Source of the DNA: Maritalea mobilis | GTDB taxonomy: Bacteria > Pseudomonadota > Alphaproteobacteria > Rhizobiales > Devosiaceae | Assembly: GCF_004363175.1 (NCBI RefSeq) | Contig: NZ_SNYR01000001.1 | Location: forward strand, 620,001 to 684,000 | Direction of reading: 5' to 3' | DNA length: 64,000 nt | Part shown: in pieces, positions 63,097 to 64,000 of the stretch | Position numbering within the stretch: the first letter of the stretch is position 1 | Layout: every line of letters begins with the position of its first letter | The notes under the pieces: model-generated | What the model was told of the DNA's origin: nothing | The model's input: the letters and a program-made list of their open reading frames with translations, nothing else | The model's database searches: none | Translations under genes and position numbers: made by a program

Positions 63097-63112
63097 ATGT
63101 GTATATACACAT
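63097..63112. promoter_or_regulatory. Perfect 16-bp palindrome between marR and the ketoacyl synthase gene
   Basis: ATGTGTATATACACAT is a perfect palindrome with the same TGTGTATATACACA core as at 62962. It lies 20 bases beyond the MarR stop and 149 bases upstream of the synthase start. Confidence 0.72.
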
Positions 63113-63131
63113 TCAGACTTAAAAAATATGG

Positions 63132-63560
63132 CTACAATTTGGCCACCCGCTTCAACACATTCAGCGCAGCATCCAGTTCCTCACGGCTCACCACGTCCAA
63201 AATCGCATCTTGCGCCGCCTGCCAATGCGGCACCATTTCTTCGAACAAGGCCTGCCCTTTTGCGGTGAGGCTATAGATAACGCCATTGCCTTTATCTGCT
63301 GCCCGCTTTTGCACCACGCCCTTCTTTTCCAAAAGCGAAAGGTTGCGCGACAAGGTAGAGCGCTCAATAGCCAGATAGTCAGCCAGCGCCGAAACGGAAT
63401 CATGCTCCGCTCCAGCCAGAGATGCGATCAGTGAGAATTGCTCGGTGGTGATCTCAAATCGCCCCAAGCGGCGCGAAAAGTTGCGCGTCATCATGCGCGA
63501 GGCTGCACGTGTATTGCGCAGCACACATCTTTCCATTTCCAAGATCGCTTTTTCATTCAT
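63132..63560 (-). CDS. MarR family transcriptional regulator
   Basis: A 142-residue MarR protein: the winged-helix region contains ALADYLAIERSTLSRNLSLLEKKGVVQKRAADKGNGVIYSLTAKGQALFEE. MarR regulators usually bind 16-20 bp palindromes and release on a small lipid or phenolic ligand. It lies upstream of the ketoacyl-synthase gene on the same strand. Three matching palindromic sites surround it, which indicates control of itself and the synthase. The start may be the GTG at 63566. Confidence 0.93.
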   Translation of the reverse strand: MNEKAILEMERCVLRNTRAASRMMTRNFSRRLGRFEITTEQFSLIASLAGAEHDSVSALADYLAIERSTLSRNLSLLEKKGVVQKRAADKGNGVIYSLTAKGQALFEEMVPHWQAAQDAILDVVSREELDAALNVLKRVAKL

Positions 63561-63574
63561 ATTCACTTCATGCC

Positions 63575-63586
63575 GTGTATTTACAC
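63575..63586. promoter_or_regulatory. Near-palindrome upstream of marR
   Basis: GTGTATTTACAC has one mismatch from the GTGTATATACAC core of the two perfect palindromes. It lies 14 bases upstream of the marR ATG, as expected for autorepression. Confidence 0.6.
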
Positions 63587-63721
63587 ATCAGTCAAGCGCA
63601 TTTGATCATGCCATTTGTGCACCAATCAGTCTTTGCCTTTTCCCCCACAAATGCTATAGGGGCGCTGAACACCCGTCTTAAGCAAGGCGGGCCTCCCAAC
63701 TTTTAGCTTTGCGGAGTTCTC

Positions 63722-64000
63722 ATGAGCAAAATTAAGGTAACCAATCCTGTCGTCGAACTCGACGGCGACGAGATGACACGGATCATCTGGCAATTCATTA
63801 AAGACAAATTGATCCACCCCTATCTCGACATTGATCTCGAATATTACGATTTGGGCATTGAGGCGCGGGACGCGACCGATGACCAAATCACTGTAGACGC
63901 TGCAAACGCCATCAAAAAGCACGGCGTTGGCGTTAAATGTGCCACCATTACGCCTGATGAAGACCGGGTTGAAGAGTTCGGCTTGAAGCGTATGTACCGC
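63722..64000 (+). CDS. icd: NADP-dependent isocitrate dehydrogenase, N-terminal part
   Basis: The first 93 residues: [74 protein letters not shown]. It matches the eukaryote-like, dimeric NADP-IDH found in alphaproteobacteria. The window ends inside the gene. It is divergent from the marR gene. Confidence 0.95.
   Translation, partial: MSKIKVTNPVVELDGDEMTRIIWQFIKDKLIHPYLDIDLEYYDLGIEARDATDDQITVDAANAIKKHGVGVKCATITPDEDRVEEFGLKRMYR

Noticed and set aside
1-64000. CRISPR arrays, prophage, insertion sequences or further tRNA and rRNA genes
   Set aside because: I found no direct repeats with regular spacers, no integrase or transposase, no phage structural genes, and no tRNA other than the leucine one. 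REP-like hairpins are the only repeat cluster.

Overview
The window is chromosomal DNA from an alphaproteobacterium, most likely of the order Hyphomicrobiales. The markers are family-level: an F1-ATPase zeta inhibitor (DUF1476), a DUF3126 protein, a PAS_5 protein, a transglutaminase-like cysteine peptidase of the alphaproteobacterial type, a complex-I-type zinc-finger protein, BacA, and the gene order purC-purS-purQ-purL-bolA-grxD. Base composition looks close to half GC. A marine Devosiaceae-like genus such as Maritalea would fit, but this is a guess. Coding density is high, with many 4-bp overlaps. Both ends cut genes: an unidentified minus-strand gene at the left and icd at the right.

Layout. 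0-5 kb: nitroreductase, two exported proteins of unknown role, then a minus-strand unit running from an IscU-like scaffold through yidD to thrS. 5-16 kb: folE, hisI, rhomboid protease, PAS and PilZ proteins, cysteine peptidase, gamma carbonic anhydrase, small membrane proteins, cysE, hydrolases, FAD monooxygenase and pirin. 16-26 kb: TetA-like exporter, ornithine-cyclodeaminase-like enzyme, ugd facing manC (sugar nucleotides for surface polysaccharide), tRNA-Leu(UAA), an unknown gene coupled to a DUF2721 membrane protein, gpt, CinA-like, sfsA, map and radC. 26.8-27.2 kb: a cluster of REP-like hairpins. 27-35 kb: ccdA, rpe, an MFS gene and purB, a DMT transporter, an ArsR/AHSA1 pair and a His-tailed MFS exporter.

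35-45 kb: the purine cluster (zeta inhibitor, purC, purS, purQ, purL, bolA, grxD). It is interrupted twice: by a 28-codon ORF plus an acyltransferase, and by a HAD gene, gene relics and a GNAT fusion. 44-52 kb: transporter-rich (two Bcr/CflA paralogues, AEC, an MFS and BacA) with ttcA. 52-64 kb: rpsD, a YtrA-type regulator with an ABC exporter, trmJ, three GFA proteins, TfoX, a peroxiredoxin-like protein divergent from an AraC regulator, hpt, a hydrolase, and a ketoacyl synthase next to a MarR regulator with perfect palindromes.

No phage, CRISPR, transposase or recognised defence island was found. The most interesting material is non-coding: palindromic operators at the MarR/ketoacyl-synthase locus, a motif shared upstream of three transporter genes, REP hairpins with compensatory stems, and an unexplained 28-codon ORF. 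All family calls come from reading motifs by eye; no database search was run.
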